The notes below the pieces were generated by a model. The model was not told the origin of the DNA and did no database searches. It saw nothing but the letters and a program-made list of their open reading frames with translations. The position numbers and the translations under genes were made by a program. From NCBI GenBank assembly GCA_040954595.2, contig CM082591.2, positions 10,478,001 through 10,542,000 of the forward strand: a stretch of 64,000 bases of DNA, read 5' to 3'. This DNA comes from Balanoglossus misakiensis (Eukaryota > Hemichordata). Shown here in pieces: positions 1-13,493 of the stretch (the first letter of the stretch is position 1; each line of letters opens with the position of its first letter).

Positions 1-2086
1 CTGCGCATCACAACAGAATTTTGTAAACAAACGAGGCTGTGTTTGGAAGCATCAATGGAAACTTTTGAACTATCCGTCGATCTACAGAGTCTAGAGGAAA
101 ACTTTCTTATCCTCATAGACCTATCATGTGTTCTGCGCATCACAACAGAATTTTGCAAACAAACGAGGCTGTGTTTGGAAGCAAACATGGAAACTTTAGA
201 ACTATCCGTCGATCTACAGAGTCTAGTGGAAAACTTTCTTATCCTCATAGGCCTATCATGTGTTCTGCGCATCACAACAGAATTTTGTAAACGAACGAGG
301 CTGTGTTTGGAAGCAACCATGGAAAGTTTAGAACTATCCGTCGATCTACAGAGTCTAGTGGAAAACTTTCTTATGCGCATAGACCTATCATGTGTTCTGC
401 GCATCACAACAGAATTTTGTAAACAAACGAGGCTGTGTTTGGAAGCAACCATGGAAACTTTAGAACTATCCGTCGATCTACAGAGTCTAGTGGAAAACTT
501 TCTTATCCTCATAGACCTATCATGTGTTCTGCGCATCACAACAGAATTTTGTAAACGAACGAGGCTGTGTTTGGAAGCAACCATGGAAACTTTAGAACTA
601 TCCGTCGATCTACAGAGTCTAGTGGAAAACTTTCTTATGCGCATAGACCTGTCATGTGTTCTGCGCATCACAACAGAATTTTGTAAACAAACGAGGCTGT
701 GTTTGGAAGCAACCATGGAAAGTTTAGAACTATCCGTCGATCTACAGAGTCTAGTGGAAAACTTTCTAATGCGCATAGACCTATCATGTGTTCTGCGCAT
801 CACAACAGAATTTTTTAAACAAACGAGGCTGTGTTTGGAAGCAACCATGGAAACTTTAGAACTATCCGTCGATCTACAAAGTCTAGTGGAAAACTTTCTT
901 ATCCTCATAGACCTATCATGTGTTCTGCGCATCACAACAGAATTTTGTAAACAAACGAGGCTGTCTTTGGAAGCAACCATGGAAACTTTAGAACTATCCG
1001 TCGATCTACAGAGTCTAGTGGAAAACTTTCTTATGCGCATAGACATATCATGTGTTCTGCGCATCACAACAGAATTTTGTAAACAAACGAGGCTGTGTTT
1101 GGAAGCAACCATGGAAACTTTAGAACTATCCGTCGATCTACAGAGTCTAGAGGAAAACTTTCTTATGCGCATAGACCTATCATGTGTTCTGCGCATCACA
1201 ACAGAATTTTGTAAACAAACAAGGCTGTGTTTGGAAGCAACCATGGAAACTTTAGAACTGTCCGTCGATCTACAGAGTCTAGAGGAAAACTTTCTTATGC
1301 GCATAGACCTATCATGTGTTCTGCGCATCACAACAGAATTTTGTAAACAAACAAGGCTGTGTTTGGAAGCAACCATGGAAACTTTAGAACTATCCGTCGA
1401 TCTACAGAGTCTAGAGGAAAACTTTCTTATGCGCATAGACCTATCATGTGTTCTGCGCATCACAACAGAATTTTGTAAACAAACGAGGCTGTGTTTGGAA
1501 GCATCAATGGAAACTTTTGAACTATCCGTCGATCTACAGAGTCTAGAGGAAAACTTTCTTATCCTCATAGACCTATCATGTGTTCTGCGCATCACAACAG
1601 AATTTTGCAAACAAACGAGGCTGTGTTTGGAAGCAAACATGGAAACTTTAGAACTATCCGTCGATCTACAGAGTCTAGTGGAAAACTTTCTTATCCTCAT
1701 AGGCCTATCATGTGTTCTGCGCATCACAACAGAATTTTGTAAACGAACGAGGCTGTGTTTGGAAGCAACCATGGAAAGTTTAGAACTATCCGTCGATCTA
1801 CAGAGTCTAGTGGAAAACTTTCTTATGCGCATAGACCTATCATGTGTTCTGCGCATCACAACAGAATTTTGTAAACAAACGAGGCTGTGTTTGGAAGCAA
1901 CCATGGAAACTTTAGAACTATCCGTCGATCTACAGAGTCTAGTGGAAAACTTTCTTATCCTCATAGACCTATCATGTGTTCTGCGCATCACAACAGAATT
2001 TTGTAAACGAACGAGGCTGTGTTTGGAAGCAACCATGGAAACTTTAGAACTATCCGTCGATCTACAGAGTCTAGTGGAAAACTTTC
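1..2086 (+). repeat. Partial 11-monomer repeat (offset 1,452 bp)
   Basis: Bases 1-634 and 1,453-2,086 carry the same series of variant monomers, including the rare TCAATGGAAACTTTTGA start at 49 and 1,501, the TTTTGCAAAC variant and the TTGTAAACGAACG variant. The offset of 1,452 bp is exactly 11 monomers. The copies part company near 635/2,087, where one has ATGCGC and the other ATCCTC. The left end is cut by the window edge. Confidence 0.8.
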
Positions 2087-2166
2087 TTATCCTCATAGAC
2101 CTATCATGTGTTCTGCGCATCACAACAGAATTTTGTAAACAAACGAGGCTGTCTTTGGAAGCAACC

Positions 2167-2298
2167 ATGGAAACTTTAGAACTATCCGTCGATCTACAGA
2201 GTCTAGTGGAAAACTTTCTTATGCGCATAGACCTATCATGTGTTCTGCGCATCACAACAGAATTTTGTAAACAAACGAGGCTGTGTTTGGAAGCAACC
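2167..2298 (+). repeat. Reference monomer (132 bp, consensus type)
   Basis: This copy matches the commonest base at every diagnostic position and is used here as the numbering reference, with the ATG of CCATGG as base 1. It contains the palindrome TATGCGCATA at monomer bases 54-63 and a second TGCGCA at 80-85. A loose internal direct repeat is visible: GGAAACTTTAG at 3-13 and GGAAAACTTTC at 42-52. Read from the ATG it gives 44 codons with no stop. Its complement is also free of stops in one frame. The choice of start base is arbitrary, because a tandem array has no natural unit boundary. Confidence 0.9.
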
Positions 2299-2991
2299 AT
2301 GGAAACTTTAGAACTATCCGTCGATCTACAGAGTCTAGTGGAAAACTTTCTTATGCGCATAGACCTATCATGTGTTCTGCGCATCACAACAGAATTTTGC
2401 AAACAAACGAGGCTGTGTTTGGAAGCAAACATGGAAACTTTAGAACTATCCGTCGATCTACAGAGTCTAGTGGAAAACTTTCTTATCCTCATAGGCCTAT
2501 CATGTGTTCTGCGCATCACAACAGAATTTTGTAAACGAACGAGGCTGTGTTTGGAAGCAACCATGGAAAGTTTAGAACTATCCGTCGATCTACAGAGTCT
2601 AGTGGAAAACTTTCTTATGCGCATAGACCTATCATGTGTTCTGCGCATCACAACAGAATTTTGTAAACAAACGAGGCTGTGTTTGGAAGCAACCATGGAA
2701 ACTTTAGAACTATCCGTCGATCTACAGAGTCTAGTGGAAAACTTTCTTATGCGCATAGACCTATCATGTGTTCTGCGCATCACAACAGAATTTTGTAAAC
2801 AAACGAGGCTGTGTTTGGAAGCAACCATGGAAACTTTAGAACTATCCGTCGATCTACAGAGTCTAGTGGAAAACTTTCTTATCCTCATAGACCTATCATG
2901 TGTTCTGCGCATCACAACAGAATTTTGTAAACAAACGAGGCTGTCTTTGGAAGCAACCATGGAAACTTTAGAACTATCCGTCGATCTATAG

Positions 2992-4047
2992 AGTCTAGTG
3001 GAAAACTTTCTTATGCGCATAGACCTGTCATGTGTTCTGCGCATCACAACAGAATTTTGTAAACAAACGAGGCTGTGTTTGGAAGCAACCATGGAAAGTT
3101 TAGAACTATCCGTCGATCTACAGAGTCTAGTGGAAAACTTTCTTATGCGCATAGACCTATCATGTGTTCTGCGCATCACAACAGAATTTTTTAAACAAAC
3201 GAGGCTGTGTTTGGAAGCAACCATGGAAACTTTAGAACTATCCGTCGATCTACAAAGTCTAGTGGAAAACTTTCTTATCCTCATAGACCTATCATGTGTT
3301 CTGCGCATCACAACAGAATTTTGTAAACAAACGAGGCTGTCTTTGGAAGCAACCATGGAAACTTTAGAACTATGCGTCGATCAACAGAGTCTAGTGGAAA
3401 ACTTTATTATGCGCATAGACATATCATGTGTTCTGCGCATCACAACAGAATTTTGTAAACAAACGAGGCTGTCTTTGGAAGCAACCATGGAAACTTTAGA
3501 ACTATCCGTCGATCTACAGAGTCTAGTGGAAAACTTTCTTATGCGCATAGACCTGTCATGTGTTCTGCGCATCACAACAGAATTTTGTAAACAAACGAGG
3601 CTGTGTTTGGAAGCAACCATGGAAAGTTTAGAACTATCCGTCGATCTACAGAGTCTAGTGGAAAACTTTCTTATGCGCATAGACCTATCATGTGTTCTGC
3701 GCATCACAACAGAATTTTTTAAACAAACGAGGCTGTGTTTGGAAGCAACCATGGAAACTTTAGAACTATCCGTCGATCTACAAAGTCTAGTGGAAAACTT
3801 TCTTATCCTCATAGACCTATCATGTGTTCTGCGCATCACAACAGAATTTTGTAAACAAACGAGGCTGTCTTTGGAAGCAACCATGGAAACTTTAGAACTA
3901 TCCGTCGATCTACAGAGTCTAGTGGAAAACTTTCTTATGCGCATAGACATATCATGTGTTCTGCGCATCACAACAGAATTTTGTAAACAAACGAGGCTGT
4001 GTTTGGAAGCAACCATGGAAACTTTAGAACTATCCGTCGATCTACAG
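2992..4047 (+). repeat. Tandem 4-monomer duplication (2 x 528 bp)
   Basis: Bases 2,992-3,519 and 3,520-4,047 both run through ACCTGTCATG, the GAATTTTTTAAAC variant, CTACAAAGTC and ATAGACATATC at an offset of 528 bp. The first copy has the private changes TGCGTCGATCAACAG and TTTATTATG where the second is consensus. The duplication therefore preceded those mutations, or conversion has corrected one copy. Confidence 0.8.
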
Positions 4048-5177
4048 AGTCTAGAGGAAAACTTTCTTATGCGCATAGACCTATCATGTGTTCTGCGCAT
4101 CACAACAGAATTTTGTAAACAAACAAGGCTGTGTTTGGAAGCAACCATGGAAACTTTAGAACTGTCCGTCGATCTACAGAGTCTAGAGGAAAACTTTCTT
4201 ATGCGCATAGACCTATCATGTGTTCTGCGCATCACAACAGAATTTTGTAAACAAACAAGGCTGTGTTTGGAAGCAACCATGGAAACTTTAGAACTATCCG
4301 TCGATCTACAGAGTCTAGAGGAAAACTTTCTTATGCGCATAGACCTATCATGTGTTCTGCGCATCACAACAGAATTTTGTAAACAAACGAGGCTGTGTTT
4401 GGAAGCATCAATGGAAACTTTTGAACTATCCGTCGATCTACAGAGTCTAGAGGAAAACTTTCTTATCCTCATAGGCCTATCATGTGTTCTGCGCATCACA
4501 ACAGAATTTTGTAAACAAACGAGGCTGTGTTTGGAAGCAACCATGGAAACTTTAGAACTATCCGTCGATCTACAGAGTCTAGAGGAAAACTTTCTTATCC
4601 TCATAGGCCTATCATGTGTTCTGCGCATCACAACAGAATTTTGTAAACAAACAAGGCTGTGTTTGGAAGCAACCATGGAAACTTTAGAACTATCCGTCGA
4701 TCTACAGAGTCTAGTGGAAAACTTTCTTATGCGCATAGACCTATCATGTGTTCTGCGCATCACAACAGAATTTTGCAAACAAACGAGGCTGTGTTTGGAA
4801 GCAAACATGGAAACTTTAGAACTATCCGTCGATCTACAGAGTCTAGTGGAAAACTTTCTTATCCTCATAGGCCTATCATGTGTTCTGCGCATCACAACAG
4901 AATTTTGTAAACGAACGAGGCTGTGTTTGGAAGCAACCATGGAAAGTTTAGAACTATCCGTCGATCTACAGAGTCTAGTGGAAAACTTTCTTATGCGCAT
5001 AGACCTATCATGTGTTCTGCGCATCACAACAGAATTTTGTAAACAAACGAGGCTGTGTTTGGAAGCAACCATGGAAACTTTAGAACTATCCGTCGATCTA
5101 CAGAGTCTAGTGGAAAACTTTCTTATCCTCATAGACCTATCATGTGTTCTGCGCATCACAACAGAATTTTGTAAACG

Positions 5178-8100
5178 AACGAGGCTGTGTTTGGAAGCAA
5201 CCATGGAAACTTTAGAACTATCCGTCGATCTACAGAGTCTAGTGGAAAACTTTCTTATCCTCATAGACCTATCATGTGTTCTGCGCATCACAACAGAATT
5301 TTGTAAACAAACGAGGCTGTCTTTGGAAGCAACCATGGAAACTTTAGAACTATCCGTCGATCTACAGAGTCTAGTGGAAAACTTTCTTATGCGCATAGAC
5401 CTATCATGTGTTCTGCGCATCACAACAGAATTTTGTAAACAAACGAGGCTGTGTTTGGAAGCAACCATGGAAACTTTAGAACTATCCGTCGATCTACAGA
5501 GTCTAGTGGAAAACTTTCTTATGCGCATAGACCTATCATGTGTTCTGCGCATCACAACAGAATTTTGCAAACAAACGAGGCTGTGTTTGGAAGCAAACAT
5601 GGAAACTTTAGAACTATCCGTCGATCTACAGAGTCTAGTGGAAAACTTTCTTATCCTCATAGGCCTATCATGTGTTCTGCGCATCACAACAGAATTTTGT
5701 AAACGAACGAGGCTGTGTTTGGAAGCAACCATGGAAAGTTTAGAACTATCCGTCGATCTACAGAGTCTAGTGGAAAACTTTCTTATGCGCATAGACCTAT
5801 CATGTGTTCTGCGCATCACAACAGAATTTTGTAAACAAACGAGGCTGTGTTTGGAAGCAACCATGGAAACTTTAGAACTATCCGTCGATCTACAGAGTCT
5901 AGTGGAAAACTTTCTTATGCGCATAGACCTATCATGTGTTCTGCGCATCACAACAGAATTTTGTAAACAAACGAGGCTGTGTTTGGAAGCAACCATGGAA
6001 ACTTTAGAACTATCCGTCGATCTACAGAGTCTAGTGGAAAACTTTCTTATCCTCATAGACCTATCATGTGTTCTGCGCATCACAACAGAATTTTGTAAAC
6101 AAACGAGGCTGTCTTTGGAAGCAACCATGGAAACTTTAGAACTATCCGTCGATCTATAGAGTCTAGTGGAAAACTTTCTTATGCGCATAGACCTGTCATG
6201 TGTTCTGCGCATCACAACAGAATTTTGTAAACAAACGAGGCTGTGTTTGGAAGCAACCATGGAAAGTTTAGAACTATCCGTCGATCTACAGAGTCTAGTG
6301 GAAAACTTTCTTATGCGCATAGACCTATCATGTGTTCTGCGCATCACAACAGAATTTTTTAAACAAACGAGGCTGTGTTTGGAAGCAACCATGGAAACTT
6401 TAGAACTATCCGTCGATCTACAAAGTCTAGTGGAAAACTTTCTTATCCTCATAGACCTATCATGTGTTCTGCGCATCACAACAGAATTTTGTAAACAAAC
6501 GAGGCTGTCTTTGGAAGCAACCATGGAAACTTTAGAACTATGCGTCGATCAACAGAGTCTAGTGGAAAACTTTATTATGCGCATAGACATATCATGTGTT
6601 CTGCGCATCACAACAGAATTTTGTAAACAAACGAGGCTGTGTTTGGAAGCAACCATGGAAACTTTAGAACTATCCGTCGATCTACAGAGTCTAGAGGAAA
6701 ACTTTCTTATGCGCATAGACCTATCATGTGTTCTGCGCATCACAACAGAATTTTGTAAACAAACAAGGCTGTGTTTGGAAGCAACCATGGAAACTTTAGA
6801 ACTGTCCGTCGATCTACAGAGTCTTGAGGAAAACTTTCTTATGCGCATAGACCTATCATGTGTTCTGCGCATCACAACAGAATTTTGTAAACAAACAAGG
6901 CTGTGTTTGGAAGCAACCATGGAAACTTTAGAACTATCCGTCGATCTACAGAGTCTAGAGGAAAACTTTCTTATGCGCATAGACCTATCATGTGTTCTGC
7001 GCATCACAACAGAATTTTGTAAACAAACGAGGCTGTGTTTGGAAGCAACCATAAAAACTTTTGATCTATCCGTCGATCTACAGAGTCTAGAGGAAAACTT
7101 TCTTATCCTCATAGGCCTATCATGTGTTCTGCGCATCACAACAGAATTTTGTAAACAAACGAGGCTGTGTTTGGAAGCAACCATGGAAACTTTAGAACTA
7201 TCCGTCGATCTACAGAGTCTAGAGGAAAACTTTCTTATCCTCATAGGCCTATCATGTGTTCTGCGCATCACAACAGAATTTTGTAAACAAACAAGGCTGT
7301 GTTTGGAAGCAACCATGGAAACTTTAGAACTATCCGTCGATCTACAGAGTCTAGTGGAAAACTTTCTTATGCGCATAGACCTATCATGTGTTCTGCGCAT
7401 CACAACAGAATTTTGCAAACAAACGAGGCTGTGTTTGGAAGCAAACATGGAAACTTTAGAACTATCCGTCGATCTACAGAGTCTAGTGGAAAACTTTCTT
7501 ATCCTCATAGGCCTATCATGTGTTCTGCGCATCACAACAGAATTTTGTAAACGAACGAGGCTGTGTTTGGAAGCAACCATGGAAAGTTTAGAACTATCCG
7601 TCGATCTACAGAGTCTAGTGGAAAACTTTCTTATGCGCATAGACCTATCATGTGTTCTGCGCATCACAACAGAATTTTGTAAACAAACGAGGCTGTGTTT
7701 GGAAGCAACCATGGAAACTTTAGAACTATCCGTCGATCTACAGAGTCTAGTGGAAAACTTTCTTATCCTCATAGACCTATCATGTGTTCTGCGCATCACA
7801 ACAGAATTTTGTAAACGAACGAGGCTGTGTTTGGAAGCAACCATGGAAAGTTTAGAACTATCCGTCGATCTACAGAGTCTAGTGGAAAACTTTCTTATGC
7901 GCATAGACCTATCATGTGTTCTGCGCATCACAACAGAATTTTGTAAACAAACGAGGCTGTGTTTGGAAGCAACCATGGAAACTTTAGAACTATCCGTCGA
8001 TCTACAGAGTCTAGTGTAAAACTTTCTTATCCTCATAGGCCTATCATGTGTTCTGCGCATCACAACAGAATTTTGTAAACGAACGAGGCTGTGTTTGGAA

Positions 8101-9202
8101 GCAACCATGGAAAGTTTAGAACTATCCGTCGATCTACAGAGTCTAGTGGAAAACTTTCTTATGCGCATAGACCTATCATGTGTTCTGCGCATCACAACAG
8201 AATTTTGTAAACAAACGAGGCTGTGTTTGGAAGCAACCATGGAAACTTTAGAACTATCCGTCGATCTACAGAGTCTAGTGGAAAACTTTCTTATCCTCAT
8301 AGACCTATCATGTGTTCTGCGCATCACAACAGAATTTTGTAAACGAACGAGGCTGTGTTTGGAAGCAACCATGGAAAGTTTAGAACTATCCGTCGATCTA
8401 CAGAGTCTAGTGGAAAACTTTCTTATGCGCATAGACCTATCATGTGTTCTGCGCATCACAACAGAATTTTGTAAACAAACGAGGCTGTGTTTGGAAGCAA
8501 CCATGGAAACTTTAGAACTATCCGTCGATCTACAGAGTCTAGTGGAAAACTTTCTTATCCTCATAGACCTATCATGTGTTCTGCGCATCACAACAGAATT
8601 TTGTAAACAAACGAGGCTGTCTTTGGAAGCAACCATGGAAACTTTAGAACTATCCGTCGATCTACAGAGTCTAGTGGAAAACTTTCTTATGCGCATAGAC
8701 CTGTCATGTGTTCTGCGCATCACAACAGAATTTTGTAAACAAACGAGGCTGTGTTTGGAAGCAACCATGGAAAGTTTAGAACTATCCGTCGATCTACAGA
8801 GTCTAGTGGAAAACTTTCTTATGCGCATAGACCTATCATGTGTTCTGCGCATCACAAGAGAATTTTTTAAACAAACGAGGCTGTGTTTGGAAGCAACCAT
8901 GGAAACTTTAGAACTATCCGTCGATCTACAAAGTCTAGTGGAAAACTTTCTTATCCTCATAGACCTATCATGTGTTCTGCGCATCACAACAGAATTTTGT
9001 AAACAAACGAGGCTGTCTTTGGAAGCAACCATGGAAACTTTAGAACTATCCGTCGATCTACAGAGTCTAGTGGAAAACTTTCTTATGCGCATAGACATAT
9101 CATGTGTTCTGCGCATCACAACAGAATTTTGTAAACAAACGAGGCTGTGTTTGGAAGCAACCATGGAAACTTTAGAACTATCCGTCGATCTACAGAGTCT
9201 AG
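5178..9202 (+). repeat. 4.0-kb block, copy 1 of a pair 8,316 bp apart
   Basis: This stretch recurs at 13,494-17,518, an offset of 63 monomers. Private marks match one for one: GATCTATAG at 6,151, GTCGATCAACAG at 6,543, AGTCTTGAGG near 6,822, ATAAAAACTTTTGATC at 7,051, CTAGTGTAAAAC at 8,012 and ACAAGAGAATTTTTT at 8,856. The left boundary is sharp, with single-base differences at 5,161 and 5,177. The right boundary is near 9,203, where CTAGAGG meets CTAGTGG. I found no difference at the markers compared, which suggests recent duplication or conversion. Confidence 0.85.
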
Positions 9203-11577
9203 AGGAAAACTTTCTTATGCGCATAGACCTATCATGTGTTCTGCGCATCACAACAGAATTTTGTAAACAAACAAGGCTGTGTTTGGAAGCAACCATGGAA
9301 ACTTTAGAACTGTCCGTCGATCTACAGAGTCTAGAGGAAAACTTTCTTATGCGCATAGACCTATCATGTGTTCTGCGCATCACAACAGAATTTTGTAAAC
9401 AAACAAGGCTGTGTTTGGAAGCAACCATGGAAACTTTAGAACTATCCGTCGATCTACAGAGTCTAGAGGAAAACTTTCTTATGCGCATAGACCTATCATG
9501 TGTTCTGCGCATCACAACAGAATTTTGTAAACAAACGAGGCTGTGTTTGGAAGCAACCATAAAAACTTTTGAACTATCCGTCGATCTACAGAGTCTAGAG
9601 GAAAACTTTCTTATCCTCATAGGCCTATCATGTGTTCTGCGCATCACAACAGAATTTTGTAAACAAACGAGGCTGTGTTTGGAAGCAACCATGGAAACTT
9701 TAGAACTATCCGTCGATCTACAGAGTCTAGAGGAAAACTTTCTTATCCTCATAGGCCTATCATGTGTTCTGCGCATCACAACAGAATTTTGTAAACAAAC
9801 AAGGCTGTGTTTGGAAGCAACCATGGAAACTTTAGAACTATCCGTCGATCTACAGAGTCTAGTGGAAAACTTTCTTATGCGCATAGACCTATCATGTGTT
9901 CTGCGCATCACAACAGAATTTTGCAAACAAACGAGGCTGTGTTTGGAAGCAAACATGGAAACTTTAGAACTATCCGTCGATCTACAGAGTCTAGTGGAAA
10001 ACTTTCTTATCCTCATAGGCCTATCATGTGTTCTGCGCATCACAACAGAATTTTGTAAACGAACGAGGCTGTGTTTGGAAGCAACCATGGAAAGTTTAGA
10101 ACTATCCGTCGATCTACAGAGTCTAGTGGAAAACTTTCTTATGCGCATAGACCTATCATGTGTTCTGCGCATCACAACAGAATTTTGTAAACAAACGAGG
10201 CTGTGTTTGGAAGCAACCATGGAAACTTTAGAACTATCCGTCGATCTACAGAGTCTAGTGGAAAACTTTCTTATCCTCATAGACCTATCATGTGTTCTGC
10301 GCATCACAACAGAATTTTGTAAACAAACGAGGCTGTCTTTGGAAGCAACCATGGAAACTTTAGAACTATCCGTCGATCTACAGAGTCTAGTGGAAAACTT
10401 TCTTATGCGCATAGACCTGTCATGTGTTCTGCGCATCACAACAGAATTTTGTAAACAAACGAGGCTGTGTTTGGAAGCAACCATGGAAAGTTTAGAACTA
10501 TCCGTCGATCTACAGAGTCTAGTGGAAAACTTTCTTATGCGCATAGACCTATCATGTGTTCTGCGCATCACAACAGAATTTTTTAAACAAACGAGGCTGT
10601 GTTTGGAAGCAACCATGGAAACTTTAGAACTATCCGTCGATCTACAAAGTCTAGTGGAAAACTTTCTTATCCTCATAGACCTATCATGTGTTCTGCGCAT
10701 CACAACAGAATTTTGTAAACAAACGAGGCTGTCTTTGGAAGCAACCATGGAAACTTTAGAACTATCCGTCGATCTACAGAGTCTAGTGGAAAACTTTCTT
10801 ATGCGCATAGACATATCATGTGTTCTGCGCATCACAACAGAATTTTGTAAACAAACGAGGCTGTGTTTGGAAGCAACCATGGAAACTTTAGAACTATCCG
10901 TCGATCTGCAGAGTCTAGAGGAAAACTTTCTTATGCGCATAGACCTATCATGTGTTCTGCGCATCACAACAGAATTTTGTGAACAAACAAGGCTGTGTTT
11001 GGAAGCAACCATGGAAACTTTAGAACTGTCCGTCGATCTACAGAGTCTAGAGGAAAACTTTCTTATGCGCATAGACCTATCATGTGTTCTGCGCATCACA
11101 ACAGAATTTTGTAAACAAACAAGGCTGTGTTTGGAAGCAACCATGGAAACTTTAGAACTATCCGTCGATCTACAGAGTCTAGAGGAAAACTTTCTTATGC
11201 GCATAGACCTATCATGTGTTCTGCGCATCACAACAGAATTTTGTAAACAAACGAGGCTGTGTTTGGAAGCAACCATAAAAACTTTTGAACTATCCGTCGA
11301 TCTACAGAGTCTAGAGGAAAACTTTCTTATCCTCATAGGCCTATCATGTGTTCTGCGCATCACAACAGAATTTTGTAAACAAACGAGGCTGTGTTTGGAA
11401 GCAACCATGGAAACTTTAGAACTATCCGTCGATCTACAGAGTCTAGAGGAAAACTTTCTTATCCTCATAGGCCTATCATGTGTTCTGCGCATCACAACAG
11501 AATTTTGTAAACAAACAAGGCTGTGTTTGGAAGCAACCATGGAAACTTAAGAACTATCCGTCGATCTACAGAGTCTA
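8304..11577 (+). repeat. 13-monomer repeat pair (offset 1,716 bp)
   Basis: Bases 8,304-9,861 and 10,020-11,577 have the same variant order, including ACCTGTCATG at 8,700 and 10,416 and ATAAAAACTTTTGAAC at 9,559 and 11,275. Differences seen are ACAAGAG against ACAACAG near 8,856/10,572, TTTTGTGAACAAAC at 10,976 and CTTAAG at 11,547. These are a handful of private changes over about 1.5 kb. Confidence 0.75.
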
Positions 11578-13493
11578 GAGGAAAACTTTCTTATGCGTAT
11601 AGACCTATCATGTGTTCTGCGCATCACAACAGAATTTTGTAAACAAACGAAGCTGTGTTTGGAAGCAACCATGGAAACTTTAGAACTATCCGTCGATCTA
11701 CAGAGTCTAGAGGAAAACTTTCTTATGCGCATAGACCTATCTTGTGTTCTGCGCATCACAACAGAATTTTGTAAACAAACGAGGCTGTGTTTGGAAGCAA
11801 CCATGAAAACTTTAGAACTATCCGTCGATCTACAGAGTCTAGAGGAAAACTTTCTTATGCGCATAGACCTATCATGTGTTCTGCGCATCACAACAGAATT
11901 TTGTAAACAAACGAGGCTGTGTTTGGAAGCAACCATGGAAACTTTAGAACTATCCGTCGATCTACAGAGTCAAGTGGAAAACTTTCTTATGCGCATAGGC
12001 CTATCATTTGTTCTGCGCATCACAACAGAATTTTGTAAACAAACGAGGCTGTGTTTGGAAGCAACCATGGAAACTTTAGAACTATCCGTCGATCTACAGA
12101 GTCTAGAGGAAAACTTTCTTATGCGCATAGGCCTATCATGTGTTCTGCGCATCACAACAGAATTTTGTAAACAAACGAGGCTGTGTTTGGAAGCAACCAT
12201 GGAAACTTTAGAACTATCCGTCGATCTACAGAGTCAAGTGGAAAACTTTCTTATGCGCATAGGCCTATCATTTGTTCTGCGCATCACAACAGAATTTTGT
12301 AAACAAACGAGGCTGTGTTTGGAAGCAACCATGGAAACTTTAGAACTATCCGTCGATCTACAGAGTCAAGTGGAAAACTTTCTTATGCGCATAGGCCTAT
12401 CATTTGTTCTGCGCATCACAACAGAATTTTGTAAACAAACGAGGCTGTGTTTGGAAGCAACCATGGAAACTTTAGAACTATCCGTCGATCTACAGAGTCT
12501 AGAGGAAAACTTTCTTATGCGCATAGACCTATCATGTGTTCTGCGTATCACAACAGAATTTTGTAAACAAACGAGGCTGTGTTTGGAAGCAACCATGGAA
12601 ACTTTAGAACTATCCGTCGATCTACAGAGTCTAGAGGAAAACTTTCTTATGCGCATAGACCTATCATGTGTTCTGCGCATCACAACAGAATTTTGTAAAC
12701 AAACGAGGCTGTCTTTGGAAGCAACCATGGAAACTTTAGAACTATCCGTCGATCTACAGAGTCTAGAGGAAAACTTTCTTATGCGCATAGACCTATCATG
12801 TGTTCTGCGCATCACAACAGAATTTTGTAAACAAACGAGGCTGTGTTTGGAAGCAACCATGGAAACTTTAGAACTATCCGTCGATCTACAGAGTCAAGTG
12901 GAAAACTTTCTTATGCGCATAGGCCTATCATTTGTTCTGCGCATCACAACAGAATTTTGTAAACAAACGAGGCTGTGTTTGGAAGCAACCATGGAAACTT
13001 TAGAACTATCCGTCGATCTACAGAGTCTAGAGGAAAACTTTCTTATGCGCATAGACCTATCATGTGTTCTGCGCATCACAACAGAATTTTGTAAACAAAC
13101 GAGGCTGTGTTTGGAAGCAACCATGGAAACTTTAGAACTATCCGTCGATCTACAGAGTCTAGAGGAAAACTTTCTTATGCGCATAGACCTATCATGTGTT
13201 CTGCGCATCACAACAGAATTTTGTAAACAAACGAGGCTGTGTTTGGAAGCAACCATGGAAACTTTAGAACTATCCGTCGATCTACAGAGTCTAGAGGAAA
13301 ACTTTCTTATGCGCATAGACCTATCATGTGTTCTGCGCATCACAACAGAATCTTGTAAACAAACGAGGCTGTGTTTGGAAGCAACCATGGAAACTTTAGA
13401 ACTATCCGTCGATCTACAGAGTCAAGTGGAAAACTTTCTTATGCGCATAGGCCTATCATTTGTTCTGCGCATCACACCAGAATTTTGTAAACA
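11551..13493 (+). repeat. Variant patch with 4-monomer period (528 bp)
   Basis: Two monomer types dominate. One has CTAGAGG with ATGCGCATAGAC. The other has AGTCAAGTGG, ATGCGCATAGGC and CTATCATTTGTT. The second type begins CAAGTGG at 11,971, 12,235, 12,367, 12,895 and 13,423, so the last three are exactly 528 bp apart (three of the first type plus one of the second). Single private changes appear at CTGCGTATC (12,542), CTGTCTTT (12,710) and GAATCTTG (13,348). The CAAGTGG type returns only at 22,249 and 23,173. Confidence 0.85.
11988..12004. other. Overlapping palindromes in an ATGCGC/GGCC monomer
   Basis: TATGCGCATAGGCCTAT contains two perfect 10-bp palindromes, TATGCGCATA and ATAGGCCTAT, overlapping by ATA. 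Most monomers keep only one: ATGCGC with GAC gives the first, ATCCTC with GGC gives the second, and ATCCTC with GAC gives neither. This combined form marks the CAAGTGG monomers of the 12-kb patch and those at 22.3 and 23.2 kb. Confidence 0.85.

Larger units (their letters stand above)
1566..6641 (+). repeat. 24-monomer offset repeat pair (3,168 bp)
   Basis: Bases 1,566-3,473 and 4,734-6,641 share the same order of monomer variants at an offset of 3,168 bp (24 monomers). Shared rare marks include GATCTATAG at 2,983 and 6,151, and the cluster TGCGTCGATCAACAG with TTTATTATG near 3,374 and 6,542. Divergence begins at 3,474/6,642, where CTGTCTTT meets CTGTGTTT. I compared marker positions by eye, not every base. 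Confidence 0.8.

Noticed and set aside
2283-2534. Recurring 83-codon open frame in a third frame (for example 2,283-2,534, 4,659-4,910, 5,451-5,702)
   Set aside because: It appears only where TTTTGCAAAC replaces the usual TTTTGTAAAC, removing the stop that closes this frame in nearly every monomer. It is a shadow of the repeat, not a gene.
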